From NCBI GenBank assembly GCA_977006965.1, contig OZ345372.1, positions 1,302,001 to 1,366,000 of the forward strand: a stretch of 64,000 nucleotides of DNA, in the 5' to 3' direction. This document shows positions 20,299 through 32,665 of this stretch, piece by piece. The notes beneath the pieces were generated by a model, which saw only the letters and a program-made list of their open reading frames with translations, had not been told where the DNA came from and made no database searches. The position numbers and the translations under genes were made by a program. Position 1 is the stretch's first letter. The number at the start of each line of letters is the position of its first letter. Origin of the DNA: Phymatolithon calcareum. Taxonomy: Eukaryota; Rhodophyta; Florideophyceae; Hapalidiales.

Positions 20299-21005
20299 CT
20301 CCCCCTTGATCGAGGGATACTACGGCATTCGCTTGCATACTCCCACGTCTTGAGAGAACATGGCCGTCTTGACTCGATCGAGTGGTTTGGTCAGTACATT
20401 AGCAACCACGGACTCGGTATTGCAGTACTTGATCAAAATCTTTCCGGTTCGAACAATATCACGAACGTAGTGATATTGGATGTCAATATGCTTGTTCCGC
20501 TGAGTGATGGCAGCGTTCCTCCCGGTTGCGATTGCACTCTGACTGTCCGTATACAAAGTCATGAGAGTGGGCTTATCGAGACCTTGGATATCGGCGATAA
20601 GTCTTGACAGCTAGGTAGCTTCCTTGGCGGCGGCACAAGAAGCGATATACTCCGCTTCGCATGTTGAAGTGGCGACGATAGTTTGTTTCTTCGAACGCCA
20701 GCTTATGGCTCCCCCTGCAAGAAGGAACAGATAGCCACTTGTTGATCTCCTTGTCTCACGACTTTCTGCCCAATCCGCGTCTGTGTACCCGACTGGCACC
20801 AAGCTGCCACTTGCACCGAACAGAATCCCATACTCTCGAGTACCTGCAATGTCCTGCCGAACGCGCTTAGCACCGATCCAGTGACGCTTTAAGGGTTTCT
20901 CGCAAAACCAAGAAAGCTTACCGACCGAGTCCGAGATGTCTGGGCGAGTGCCTTCCATAAAGTACATTAGGATTCCGATGGCTGGGCGATACGGAACATT
21001 GTCGG
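20299..21005 (-). pseudogene. Copia element A: RNase H and end of RT, broken
   Basis: Minus-strand fragments encode the copia RNase H: G-Y-T-D-A-D-W, C-E-A-E-Y-I-A, T-D-S-Q-S-A-I and R-N-K-H-I-D-I-Q-Y-H-Y-V-R. They are in two registers separated near 20,605. Upstream the sequence stops at V-P-Y-R-P-A-I-G, then runs directly into a type B LTR at about 21006. Gag, protease, integrase and most of RT are lost. Confidence 0.8.
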
Positions 21006-21356
21006 CATCAGATCCGGGTCTTATACAGGCCACAGATTGAGGTATAATAGGACTTCTGATGCTGACTGACCTACTAACTGTGATTGAATCAATCAACTAC
21101 AAGATTGAATTGTCGGCTGTGGTTGATTCAATGAACAAAATGATTGATCAACCATCAGTGTCAATACCAATCAACAAAATGATTGAATTGCTAACAATCA
21201 CAAGAGCAATCAAGAAATTGATTGAACTGAAGCATTGTCAGTAAAGATGAAAAAACATGGATTGATTCTCTCATAACATATGACAAGCGGTTAGACACTT
21301 ATGTCTTAGGATAATGTGTTCTGCGACAAGAGCTCCAAGCAGTCTCATTTCCAACA
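21006..21356 (-). repeat. Truncated type B LTR (3' LTR of element B1)
   Basis: Matches 38454-38766 from ATCAGATCCGGGTC to TTCCAACA. The outer ~90 bases with the CATCTCAAC minisatellite are missing. It is rich in TTGATTGAATCAATCA-type words. It is followed by a polypurine-tract complement (CTCCCCCTCGATCGAAG). Confidence 0.8.
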
Positions 21357-22753
21357 CTCCCCCTCGATCGAAGAAGCTTATGAACGTGCAGGATGCAATC
21401 CTATCTTTTTCGCGAACTCGGATACCTTAATTCGACTTAATGGTTTCGTAAGTGCATCAGAGACCATGAACTCCGTCGGACAGTACTTAAATTCTACTTT
21501 CTCGGTTGCCACAGCTTCGCGAACATAATGATATTGAATATCCATATTTTTGTTTCTTTGGTCAATTGCCTCGTTTCGAGTGGAAGATATAGCGCCTTGG
21601 TCGTCCGAGAAGATGAGCATGCGAGACGGCTTGTTGAAACCGAGTATGTCGGAAACCAATCCCGATATCCAAGCTGCTTCTTTCGCCGCGGCGTATGCAG
21701 TAATGTATTCAGCCTCACATGACGATGTCGCGACAACGGCTTGCTTTTTGGATTACCAGCTGATTGCTCCCCCTGCAAGCATGAAGACGTTTCCACTTGA
21801 CGACTTACGAGTTTCTTGACAGCCTGCCCAGTCGGAGTCGCTATAGCCCACTGGAGTCAAACGTCTGTCTTTGCCAAAAAGAATCCCATGATCACGAGTT
21901 CCGGTGATGTACCGTAAACACGCTTAACAGCCGTTCAATGGATTTGCAGAGGATTCTCACAAAAGGAAGAGAGTTTTCCGACAGCGTCCGAGATATCCGG
22001 CCGACTTTCAATCATGAGATACATGACGCTTTCAATTGCAGGTCGATACGGAACTTCAGATGAAAAATATTCCGTGATATCGAGTTCATGCACGGTGCTA
22101 GTTTTCTTGCAAGGCTGCATTGGCGTTGGTACCTGTTTCACATTGTCCAAGTGAAGCCGCTTCAAAAGTGTTTCTGCGTATGCCTTCTGCGATAGGTGTA
22201 ATGTTCGGAGATCGCGATCCCGACGGATCTCTAATCCGACGAATACGCTTTCGTTTCCAAGATACTTCATCTCGAATCGCTGGTTAAGCTCCCCCTTCAT
22301 CCAAGCAATAGCAATAGTGTCTTTGCCTGCAATGAGCAAGTCATCAACGTACAGTGCAATGATGAAAATACTCTTGGATGTGTGCCGAATATACAGGCAC
22401 GGATCATTCGGACTGCTTGTAAATCCGAGTTCATTGATTAAGAAATCATCAACCTTTGCGTGCCATTGCCGGGGAGCTCGTTTTATCACGTGGAGTACCT
22501 TCAAGAGCTTACACACGAGGTCAAGACGCTTAGCATCGCGAAATCCAGCGGGAACCTCTATGTAAATATCTTCATGCAAGTCTCCAATCAGGAATGCAGT
22601 GACGACATTAATTTGGACAAGTTCGAGATCACGAACCGCCACCGTGGCGAGAAGAATCCGTAATGATGTGAGTTTCACGACCGGGGCATATGTTTCGCCG
22701 TAATCGACCCCATGAAACTGTCCGAACCCTTTCGCGACATTTCGAGCTTTTGG
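21357..22753 (-). pseudogene. Copia element B1: reverse transcriptase and RNase H remnant
   Basis: RT is readable in one frame over 21935-22678 (A-F-L-I-G-D-L-H-E-D-I-Y, Y-V-D-D-L-L-I-A-G with the paired catalytic aspartates, C-L-Y-I-R-H). RNase H pieces follow in other registers (21378-21900). The upstream end is cut by insertion of a plus-strand type B LTR at 22754. The RT carries unusual changes (for example H-V-I-K-R in place of the conserved Y-G-L-K-Q), so it is probably dead. Confidence 0.8.
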
Positions 22754-23208
22754 TGTTGGAAATTTGACTGCTTGGAGCTCTTGTCGCAGTACACATTATC
22801 CTTTGCCATAAGTCTCTAACCATTTCTCATATGCTATGATAGAATCAGTCTATGTTTTTCCATCTTTACTGTCAATGTTGCAGTTCAATCAATTTATTGA
22901 TTGCACTTGTCATTGTCAGTAATTCAATCATTTTGTTGATTGGCATTTGCACTGTTGATTGAATCAATCACAGTGGACAATTCAATCTCTTAGTTGATTG
23001 ATTCAATCACAGTTTGTAGTGCAATGAGCATCAGAAGTCGAATCATACCTCAATCCGAGGCCTATGTAAGACCCGGATCTGAAGCCCCGACTCAATAAAC
23101 CAAGGAACATCTCACAACCATCTCAACCATCTCAACCATCTCAACCATCTCAACCACCTCAACCATCTCAAACATCTCAACCATCAACCTCAAAACCTCC
23201 ATCCAACA
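22754..23208 (+). repeat. Type B LTR, 5' LTR of copia element C
   Basis: 455 bp, TGTTGGAAATTTGAC to CCATCCAACA, followed directly by the primer site. The U3 holds several TGATTGAATCAATCA palindromic words (about 22905-23020). A run of about seven CATCTCAAC 9-mers lies near the 3' end (about 23108-23182). AATAAA at 23095 would suit a polyadenylation signal. Confidence 0.85.
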
Positions 23209-23222
23209 AGTTATGGGCCCAG
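23209..23222 (+). other. Primer-binding site of element C
   Basis: AGTTATGGGCCCAG, one base off the consensus GGTTATGGGCCCAG seen in the other elements. It is complementary to the anticodon-arm region of initiator tRNA-Met. Confidence 0.8.
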
Positions 23223-23951
23223 ATAACGCGTAATCAACCAGCACTATCACCTTACAGAGGGGTCCTCCTTCCCTCTCGGCAATTCATTCTCAACCAATTT
23301 TCATTATCAAAAGGTTTAAAACCCTGTGGTATCTGCGCCATCCATCGGCCACCCTAAAGCGACTCTGCACAGAGTATAATCTACGAAACAGTCTGACATC
23401 CGCTCTGCTATGTGGTGAAAGGGATATACGCTTGAGAAATCAAGTAGTCTTCCGAGTAACCACCTGGACGCATCTCGGCTCTCCAGAATTCTGTTGTGTG
23501 ATTGGAAGGGAATCTGAAAGACTTGTTGGAGTACGGTTTACCGATTTGAAAGACAGTCTGCCACGCACAGCGCGTGGTCAGTTAGCCCCGTATACTCATC
23601 TTCAAGGAAAAGGTCGCAATTATAGCCTCACGAAGAACTTGCTCGGTGGGGTGTGCCAACATCAACTTTGGAATTTAGGACATTGGAATTGACGGTTACG
23701 TCTTGCACTGCGTGTTGTCCGCTGCAGGTTCAGGTGTACCAAAACGCCACAAGAGGTAAACGGCCTAGAGCCAGTCCTATCTTCAAGAGGTATACGGCCT
23801 AGAGCCATCCCCAGATCAAGCTCCGGGTCACACTGACTCGACGCGAATTTCCTATAAGGGATAGATTGCCTTGATAGTTAACTTCTGTTAACTCGCAGTG
23901 GACTCCCCGAACGGATCTTCGACAAGATTTCAAGAACCCCCAGTCCAAAAT

Positions 23952-24785
23952 ATGGACAACTCGCAAGGAACGCTGAAGGTAGAAAAACTCACCGAGACCA
24001 ATTTCCACGCTTGGAAACAGAAAATTCAGCTAGTACTATCATTCCGCGAACTCGATGAGTACATGGAGGTAAGCCCTCCGGCAAGGGACACAGACGAGTT
24101 CAAAGTCTGGCGTCGACATGACAATAAGGCTAAAGCGATTATTGGTCTATCCCTTTCCGATGCCCATCTCGAACATGTGCGAGGTGTCGAAACGGCGAAA
24201 GAAATGTGGCAGGCGATTCTCAACATATTCGAACGCCATACGCTTCTTAATAAACTCGCCGCTCGTCGCAAGTTCTATACCGCCACAATGCTCGAGGGCG
24301 AAAAGATACTGCCAGACACTAACCGAATTCGTCAGCTCGCATCCACACTCAAATCAATGGGTGTTGACATCGACGACAAGGAAATGGCAATGGCTGTCCT
24401 GAATGGTCTTCCGGATCGTTATGACAGTCTCATCAGTGCCTTAGACGCACTTGGGAACGAGGACGAGACATTCTCTCTCGAGTTTGTGAAGAGCCGACTT
24501 CTACAAGAGAAGCAACGTATGACTATGCTCCTCGAAGCCTCGACGGAGAAGTCTGAAACCACGGATCTTGTAAGTGCAAATCAAAATGGTTCATACGCCT
24601 ATGACCATTGCGATCATTGCAATCGAGCTGAACATCCTTCTCTCAGGTGCTGGGTCAAGTTTCCACACCGTGCACCACCGGGATACAAACCTCCGGGTCG
24701 AAAAGGAAAGAAGGAAAAACCGACTGCCTTAGTTGCTGGTCAAACAGAATCTATTCGTGTCATGTCTGATTCTGACTACGTTTGA
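23952..24785 (+). pseudogene. Copia element C: gag
   Basis: Begins M-D-N-S-Q-G-T-L-K-V-E-K-L, the shared gag start of the A/B families, and runs through the UBN2-like gag domain. The zinc-knuckle spacing is kept (C-x2-C-x4-H-x4-C, residues C-D-H-C...H...C at about 24604-24645). A TGA at 24783-24785 replaces the Cys codon found in other copies, ending the frame just before the protease. All other A/B gag copies read on into pol, so this is a nonsense mutation rather than a natural gag stop. Confidence 0.8.
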
Positions 24786-24788
24786 TTA

Positions 24789-27310
24789 ATGGCAAAGGTT
24801 CGAAACTCAAACATTCCCGAAAAGTCCACGTCATGGATTATCGACTCTGGAAGCACATCTCACATGACATTCGATCGTTCAATCTTTTTCTCATACACGG
24901 AAATGAGGTCGCCTGTCGAAATGGGAACTAGAGCAACTGCAACCATAGCAGGAAAGGGCGATGCTTTCGTGACACTCAGTATCAACTGAATACAGTCTCA
25001 GTGTATGCTCCAAAACGTTCTTCATATTCCGGACTTTGGTTATTCGCTCCTTTCCGTTTCTAAACTGGACGTGTATGGGTTTGGGATCTTATTCAAAAGC
25101 AAACGGTGCTACATCAAAGCACATTATGAGATTATCGCCCAAGGTACTCTCCGCAAAGATCTATACATTCTAGATCGTCCGGACAACAAACCCATGTCCA
25201 AAGAAACATCCCTCGTCAGCCTACAGCTATGGCACGAGCATCTCGCGCATGTCAGTCCTACTGGAATCTCCGGCATGGCACGCCATGGGGTTGTAAAAGG
25301 ATTGCATATCGATCCAGGGTCTTCATCGGACAATGTATGCAAAGGTTGCATTGCTGGGAAAGCACATCGTGCTCCTATCCCGAAGTCTAGTGGTTCTCGC
25401 TCGGACGCACTTCTCGATCTCGTGCATTCCGACGTTCTCGGTCCAATTGACATCCCATCACTGGTGGCTCTCGGTATTTCATCACGTTTATCGATGATCA
25501 AACCAAATGGACCACAGTTTTCACCATGCGAAAGAAGTCCGAGAGCTTTGAGTGCTTTCAGAAATTTCACAAATACGCTGAAACACAAACGGGAAGAAAG
25601 CTGAAACACATCAACGTACATAAATTCTCACCTGCACCTAAACTCAAAGCTATTCGGACCGATAACGGAGGAGAATACCTGTCAAATGAGTTCAACTCCT
25701 ATCTTTCTGATCACGGTATTCACCATCAACTCACCGTTGCTTACACTCCTCAACAGAATGGGGTGGCTGAGCGCATGAACCGCACTTTACTCAACTTAGT
25801 GCGCTCGATGCTTCATCGCAAAGGCATCGAGAATAAGTTCTGGGCTGAAGCACTGTCAACTGCTGTGTATGTCCGAAATCGAGTTACGTCGCAGGGACTT
25901 CCTTCGAACACGACCCCCATCACATATGGATGGGAGCCGCACAAAACTTGGAACACTTACGCGTATTTGGCGCTAAGTGTTGGTACGTGATTCCGAAAAG
26001 AAGGTCAAGAAACTCGACTCTCGTTCTCGTGAAGCGATCATGATGGGATACTCGTTTTCATCTAAGGGATACAAGTAATGGGATCCGAATGCATGCAAGG
26101 TGATCTTATCTCGGGATGTTATATTTGACGAATCGGCATGCGAAACTGAGAATCCTAAAACGGATATACCAACAGTTTTCCAAATGCAGGGTTTGACCAA
26201 AGCTTTCACGATGCATTTGAAACCGAGAAAGCTACAGAAATTCCTCCAGCGATCATCAAGATCGAGCAGAAATCCAACTATGCCAACATCCGTGAGGTTG
26301 CCGTGAAAGCCGAAGACGTTGCAGTGCAGGGTACAGTGGACGAACGAAAGGACAACGGTGATGGTCAGCACAGTGTCTCTACAGAAGAATCTATCTCAAC
26401 TTTTAATGCTGACGCAACTCGTGAGTTAGTCGCGAAACCCATACTTCGTCGATCCACCCGTGTTTCAAAGCCACCAAGTGATTTCTGGAATGCTGGTCCG
26501 CATACAGCCATGTTGTCTCTCGAATACGCCAACTTTGCAACTGAAACTGCTTTGTCTTCTCAAGAAGTTCCGCAGACTTTCAGAAGCGCGAAGTCGAAAG
26601 ACAACGTTGACTATTGGTCCCCTGCGATTGAGAAAGAACACTCATCTCTCATGCGCAACAAGACTTGGGCATTAGTACCGCGCGAATCCGGCATGAACGT
26701 TCTCCCTTGCAAATATGTGTTTAAAGTCAAGGACACAGGCCCGAAAGCTCGAATTGTCGCGAAAGGGTTCCGACAGGTGCACGGTGTGGATTACGGCGAA
26801 ACATATGCCCCAGTCGTGAAGTTCACATCAATTCGGATTCTTTTGGCCACGGTGGCAGTTCATGATCTCGAACTTGTCCAAATGGATGTCGTCACTGCAT
26901 TCTTGCACGGAGACTTGGATGAAGATATTTAAATGGAGGTTCCCGCTGGATTTCGTGATCCCAAGCGTCCTGACCTCGTGTGTAAGCTGTTGAAGGCACT
27001 GTACGGGATAAAACAAGCTCCCCGGCAATGGCATGCGAAAATTAATGATTTCTTAATCAATGAACTCGGATTTACAAGCAGTCCGAATGATCCGTGCCTG
27101 TATGGTCGGCACACTTCCAAGCGCATTACGATCATTGCACTGTACGTCGATGACTTGCTAATTGCCGGCAACGACAATGTTGCCATTGCTTGGATGAAAG
27201 GGGAGCCTAACCGGCGATTCGAGATGAAGTATCTGGGAAAAGCAAGCGTATTCTTCGGATTAGAGATCCGTCGGGATCGTGATCTCCGAACATTACACCT
27301 ATCTCAAAAG
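24789..27310 (+). pseudogene. Copia element C: protease-integrase-RT, frameshifted
   Basis: Pieces in several registers. Protease is at 24789-24989 (D-S-G-S-T-S). GAG-pre-integrase and the start of integrase are at 25005-25490. The integrase core is at 25526-25920 (R-T-D-N-G-G-E-Y and N-G-V-A-E-R-M-N). RT is at 26303-27310, with an in-frame stop at 26930-26932 after D-E-D-I and Y-V-D-D-L-L-I-A-G intact. RNase H and the 3' LTR are missing: the sequence jumps at about 27310 into the middle of a type A LTR. Confidence 0.85.
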
Positions 27311-27689
27311 GTACACGTGTACACGTGTCCAATCGAGAGTCAAAGTGTCTCAGAACTTTGAATCAAGAAGATTGGCAGTGACACGTGTCAAAGTATGATA
27401 AGAGTATGATAATCATACTCCCCTCACTCAGTAGATAAGTTTTGATTTTTTCATGTAACACGTGTCATATTGTACTATGAGAAATTTGTTTAGTGTTAGT
27501 GTGTCTCCGTCGTCAATTAGGGTTTTGATCAAATCTGGTCGAGTTTTCAGGTCTATATATGCTCGACCTGAGATCCGCCAAGTGAATAAACCAAGGAACA
27601 CATTTTCACCTATCTCAGCTTCTACTCAACCATTTTCTTTCAACCATCTTTTCCACTCTCCTCATCCATTCCCTAACCTTCCACCAACA
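27311..27689 (+). repeat. 5'-truncated type A LTR (5' LTR of element D)
   Basis: Begins inside U3 at GTACACGTGTACACGTGTC and runs to CACCAACA, then the primer site. About 70 bases of the LTR start are missing compared with 40288-40731. Confidence 0.85.
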
Positions 27690-27703
27690 GGTTATGGGCC
27701 CAG
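27690..27703 (+). other. Primer-binding site of element D
   Basis: GGTTATGGGCCCAG immediately after the LTR end CAACA. Half-tRNA-iMet type. Confidence 0.85.
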
Positions 27704-28132
27704 TCAGCGCTTGATCACCACCGCGTTTCATCATCATCGTCGTCTCCGGGGCTCATTCTTCGCCCCCGATCTTCTCCTGGTTGCGCATCCTTGCTTGAAT
27801 ACCTCTGGTTTTCTAGCAAGGCCCGCTCCAGGGGACTTGTCTGTCATTGTTCACGAGCTTCCTGTTCGGTTCCTTGCTCAATTACTTCTGGTTTTTGAGT
27901 GAGGCCCGTTCAGAAAGTGTTATAGCGTCTTGCAGTGCGCGTTGCCGACTGCAGGTTCAAGTGTACCAAAATGCCACAAGAGGTATACGGCCATTGAGCC
28001 ATCGTCCGGGTCACATTGACTCGAAGGAATTTCTTATACGGGACAGATTTCCTCGATAGTTAACTTCGGTTGACTCGCAGTGCACTCTCCGAACGGATTT
28101 TCGACGAGAATAGAAGACCCACACTCCCCGAA

Positions 28133-30208
28133 ATGGACAACTCGCAAGGAACGCTGAAGGTCGAGAAACTCAATGAGACCAATTTCCATGCTTGGAAACA
28201 GAAAATTCAGCTAGTACTATCATTCCGCGAACTTGATGAACACATTGAGGACGATCCACCGGCACGGGACTCGGACGATTTCACTCTCTGGCGTCGAAGT
28301 GACAACAAGGCAAAGGCTATTATCGGACTTTCTCTCTCGGATGAACATCTCGAGCATGTGCAAGATGTGAATACGGCCAAGGAAATGTGGCAGTCGATTC
28401 TGAATATCTTTGAACGACACACACTACTGAACAAACTGGCCGCTCGCCGCAAGTTCTATACCGCCACAATGCTCGAGGACGAGAAAATACTTTCTTATAC
28501 GAACCGTATTCGCCAGCTCGCATCCACCCTCAAGTCAATGGGTGTTGGTATCGACGACAAAGAAATGGCGATGGCTGTGCTTAACGGACTTCCGGAACGG
28601 TACGATAGCTTAATCAGTGCACTCGATGCTCTTGGCAACGAGGATGAGTCATTCTCGCTCGAGTTTGTGAAGAGCAGACTTTTGCAAGAGGAGCAGCGTA
28701 TGTTTATGAGAATCGAAGCATCAACCATGAAAGCTGAGACTGCCGCACTGTTCACAGCCAGACGTGATGGAGAACGCATTCGTGATCACTGCGACCATTG
28801 TCATCGATCCGGTCATAAGAGCGTGAAGTGCTGGACCAAATTCCCTCACCTTGCTCCAGAAGGATACAAACGTCGGAATGAAAAGCAAACAAAACCATCT
28901 GCATTTCTGACTGATGAGTCGGAACCTGTTCGTTTCATGTGTGATTCCGACTTTGTATGCTTGATGGCCAAGGTGCGCAATTCCGACATTTCCGAGAAGT
29001 CCAAGTCCTGGATCATTGACTCTGGAAGCACATCCCACATGACTTTTGACCGCTCACTCTTCTGCACGTACACCGAACTGTCGTCTACTGTTGAAATGGG
29101 AGCGAAAGCTAAGGCCACAATCGCTGGAAAGGGTGATGCCATTATTACGATCAATGTGAATCGGAAGCCGTCGAAATGCAAACTCAGGGATGTTATGCAC
29201 ATACCGGACTTTGGATACTCTTTACTATCGGTATCCAAAATGGATGAGTATGGATATGGGATTTTGTTCAAGAACAGTCGTTACTATGTTAAAGCTCATG
29301 ATGACACGGTTGCTACAGGAACACTTCGTAAGAGTCTCTACTCACTCGATCTTGCAGATGGCAATAAAGTTACCGAAGTTTCTTGTCTTGCTAGCCTCCA
29401 GCTTTGGCATGAACGTCTCGCTCATGTCCATCCCTCTGGTATCTCTGATATGGTACGTGATGCGGTGGTCAAAGGTGTGAACCTAACTCCCAATCCAATC
29501 TCAGAACGTCCATGCACGGGCAGTCTTGCCGGCAAAGGTCATCGCGCTCCTATCCCAAAGTCTAGTAGTGCTCGTTCTGAAGCTGTCCTGAACCTCGTAC
29601 ATTCCGACGTCTTAGGTCCTATCGACATTTCATCACTTGGAGGCTCTCGATACTTCATCACATTCATCGATGATCACTCCAAATGGACCACGGTATACAC
29701 CATGCGACGGAAGTCGGAGAGCTTTGAGTGTTTTCGAAAGTTCCACAAGTATGCTGAAACCCATACTGGTAGAAAGCTTAAGCATTTGAACTTTCAGGAC
29801 TTCTCGACTGCACCAAAGCTCAAGGCTATTAGGACCGATAACGGATGCGAGTACCTTTCCAACGAGTTCAAGGCATATTTGGCACAACACGGTATACATC
29901 AGCAACTCACAGTAGCATATACTCCACAACAGAATGGGGTGGCTGAGCGCATGAACGGCACACTTCTCAACTCGGTGCGCTCGATGCTTCATCACAGAGG
30001 CATCGACAAGAAGTTCTGGGCTGAAGCACTAGCTACTGCTGTGTATGTTCGCAATCGAGTTACGTCACGAGGACTTCCTTCAAACACGACCCCCCATCAC
30101 ATATGGATGGGTGCCGCTCCAGATTTGGGACACTTACATGTATTTGGCATAAAGTGTTGGTACGTGACTCCAAAAAAGAAGGTTAAGAAACTCGACTCTC
30201 GAACTCGT
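28133..30208 (+). pseudogene. Copia element D: uninterrupted gag-protease-integrase frame, cut by an LTR
   Basis: One open frame of about 690 codons from the first ATG (M-D-N-S-Q-G-T-L-K) with no stop. It holds the gag domain, zinc knuckle (C-D-H-C...H...C), protease (D-S-G-S-T-S-H-M), the H...H...C-x2-C GAG-pre-integrase (here C-T-G-S, second Cys lost), and the integrase core with R-T-D-N-G and N-G-V-A-E-R-M-N. It shows that the ancestral element made gag and pol as one polyprotein. After L-D-S-R-T-R it runs into an LTR inserted at 30209, so RT and RNase H are gone. The changes C-E-Y for G-E-Y near the second Asp and C-T-G-S are probably inactivating. Confidence 0.85.
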
Positions 30209-30614
30209 TGTTGGAAGTGTGATTGCTTGGAGCTCTAGTCGCAAACACACTTCAATATCAAGGTATGATCTCGGTACACGTGTACACGTGTCAAGTCGAA
30301 TGTCAAAGTGCCTCAGAACTTTGAATCAAGAAGATTGGCAGTGACACGTGTCAAAGTATGATAAGAGTATGATAATCATACTCCCCTCACTCAGTAGCTG
30401 ATTCTTCATTTTTCATGTTACACCTGTCTGACAGCTTCGCACAATGCACACGTGCGCCATCATGCACACGTGCACACTCGAGAGCACCCTGTGTGCCTTG
30501 CGACGCCACAAGGCAACACCGGTGCGCACACGCTAGACGACGCCTGGCACATGATCAGGCTATAAGTAGCGTAGTGCTAGCTCTCAGTAAACTAAACAAG
30601 AAAGTGTTCTAACA
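30209..30614 (+). repeat. Chimeric LTR (type A start, unrelated end), 5' LTR of element E
   Basis: The first ~215 bases (TGTTGGAAGTGTGATTGC to about 30425) are type A U3. From about 30425 the sequence is different: GC-rich, with CACACGTGCGC and CACACGTGCAC words, a TATAAGTA box at about 30560, and an end at GTTCTAACA. A good primer site follows, so the whole 406 bp sits as a 5' LTR. Either two LTRs were joined by recombination, or element E carries a shared U3. The flanking five bases on the left are CTCGT; the right side cannot be compared. Confidence 0.7.
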
Positions 30615-30628
30615 GGTTATGGGCCCAG
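30615..30628 (+). other. Primer-binding site of element E
   Basis: GGTTATGGGCCCAG directly after the LTR end AACA. Element E shares the primer type although its gag is a different lineage. Confidence 0.85.
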
Positions 30629-30803
30629 AAGCCTGAACACTGCAACCACGGAGCCACGCTACCCTTCACGGAAAACGCGTTGCCCATCGCCGAACTACGG
30701 GCTATCTGATCGTCAAAAGCGCACCCGGGCATCTCAGCGTGCTCGAAGCGCCACTTCATTCCACTCCAACCCCGCTCCTACCGCTTCACCAATCGTTCCT
30801 GCC

Positions 30804-32220
30804 ATGGACACCTCAGAAATCACCGACCAAGCGCCCGCTCGCCCTTGGCCCACAAAGGGCGTCGAGAAACTCTCTGCAGACGCCAGCAACCACCGTGAGT
30901 GGAAGCTTTGCGTGCTAGCAGTCGCGCAGGGCCAAAGAGCTGAGGAGCTGCTTACCCGCGAGCCCAATCCGACCACAAAGCACGAACCTGCTCAAGCCGC
31001 ACTACTCAAGTCCTTCTTGATGCTTACCGTCCACAGCAGCTTCCGCCAAGCCATTTCCTCTATGTCCTCTATTGACGCCTATAAGCACCTTGTCGCTCAA
31101 GCTCCACACACATCCATATACGACGTCGCCGCCAACACGATCGTTCGTCCTCTCGACACCTACTCATCACCCGCAACATATATCGCTGCACAACGTGAGC
31201 GACACGACCGCCTTCTCTCTTCCGACGCTACGCATTTCCTCGCCAAGCCCGCGGCATACATTGCAGACATTTTAGCCGGTCTTCCCATCCACAATACTCA
31301 CGCCCACGCCTTACGCGAACTCTACGCATATCTTCCTGACGAACAGAAGACAACTGACGTCGTGAACCGCCTCATCGCCGGTGTGCTTCGTATACCACAC
31401 ACCACTACTCGCCAGAAGAACCGCAGACACACGCAGGGCAATTCAAGCATCCAACAGTCCAACGCACAGCGTCAGCGCTACAGTCGTCGTCCTGGTGATC
31501 CAGCTGTTACCGACTACCGATGTATGATCCATTTGATGGACAACCATGTCCAGAACGACGAGCGCTGCCAGCGCATGCAAGCCCGCACCGCAACCGCGAA
31601 TCCTGCACCCGCTGCCGCTGCTATAAGCGCTGACCCCGCCTTCATTACTGCCGTCGCAGACTCCCTAGGTGCTATGATGCGTCCTGATAGTATCCACGAA
31701 AACGGAATGAGCAACGCTAATGTAAACAACGACCAGCAGTACCTTCGATCGCCACTACTAGACAGCTGCGCTACACACCACCTTACACAGATCGACAAGC
31801 GCATCAACAATCCAATACCCATATCCACCACCGTTCGACTCGCCAACAACCAGCGCACGCCCGCAACAGCAATTGACAGCTCACACCTTCCTGGTGCTAC
31901 CGTTCCTCTCCCACTCAAGCAAACGCTTTGTGTCCCGGGTCTCGCAAACGACCTCGTATCCGCCGGGCGAATTTCCGATGACTTCGATGTGACACTCAAA
32001 CGGAAACGATTTTACGTATCCTTGCCCACGGCCGAACTTCCGAAGAACATCGTCGCCAAAGGATTCAAGCGCCCCAACTACACCTTTCAATTCGACAGTG
32101 CAGTTTCGAACTCGCCGCGGCGCGCCCATCGCTCCAATGCAACAGTGGACAAAGCGCTCAAGCGCCTCCACAACGTATTCGCGCACGCCCATCCAGCCGC
32201 GCTCAAGCGTCTCGTCTTGC
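30804..32220 (+). pseudogene. Copia element E: divergent gag-protease, truncated
   Basis: About 470 codons, open from ATG to the LTR that cuts it at 32221. The protein differs from the A/B gag: it starts M-D-T-S-E-I-T-D-Q and has no standard C-x2-C-x4-H-x4-C knuckle (an isolated C-M-I-H-L...H pattern occurs near residue 235). It continues into a protease whose active site reads L-L-D-S-C-A-T-H-H, with Cys in place of the usual Gly after D-S, as in a minority of copia proteases. It then has a Gly-pre-integrase start (L-K-R-L-H-N-V-F-A-H). The codon style is C-rich and unlike its neighbours. Open reading and GC bias suggest a comparatively young or recently active lineage. Integrase, RT and RNase H are absent. 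Confidence 0.8.
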
Positions 32221-32665
32221 TGTTGGAGAAGGTTCGGCTATTGATGAGGAGAAAGAAAAAGTTTGGTTGAAGGAAAATGGTTGAGTAGAAGCTGAGATAG
32301 GTGAGAATGAGTTCCTTGGTTTATTGACTTGGCGGACCTCAAGTCAGGATTATATAGACCTCAGAACTCAATCAACTTGATCAAAAAACCCTAGTTGACG
32401 ACGGAAGCACTCTAACCCTAAACAAATTTGTCATAATGTCATATGACACGTGTAACATGAAAAAATGAAGAATCATCTACTGAGTGAGGGGGGTATGATT
32501 ATCATACTCTTATCATACTTTGACACGTGTCACTGCCAATCTTCTTGATTCAAAGTTCTGAGTCACTTTGACTTTCGACTTGACACGTGTACACGTGTAC
32601 CGAGATCATACCTTGATATTGAAGTGTGTTTGCGACTAGAGCTCCAACGAATCACATTTCCAACA
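32221..32665 (-). repeat. Type A LTR, 3' LTR of copia element F
   Basis: 445 bp from TGTTGGAGAAGG to TTTCCAACA on the plus strand, followed by the complement of the polypurine tract (CTCCCCCTTGATCGAGG). Inserted into element E. Confidence 0.9.

Noticed and set aside
24783-24785. Stop between gag and pol in element C as a natural readthrough stop
   Set aside because: Elements D, F, H and N have a Cys codon there and read through in frame, so it is a private nonsense mutation.
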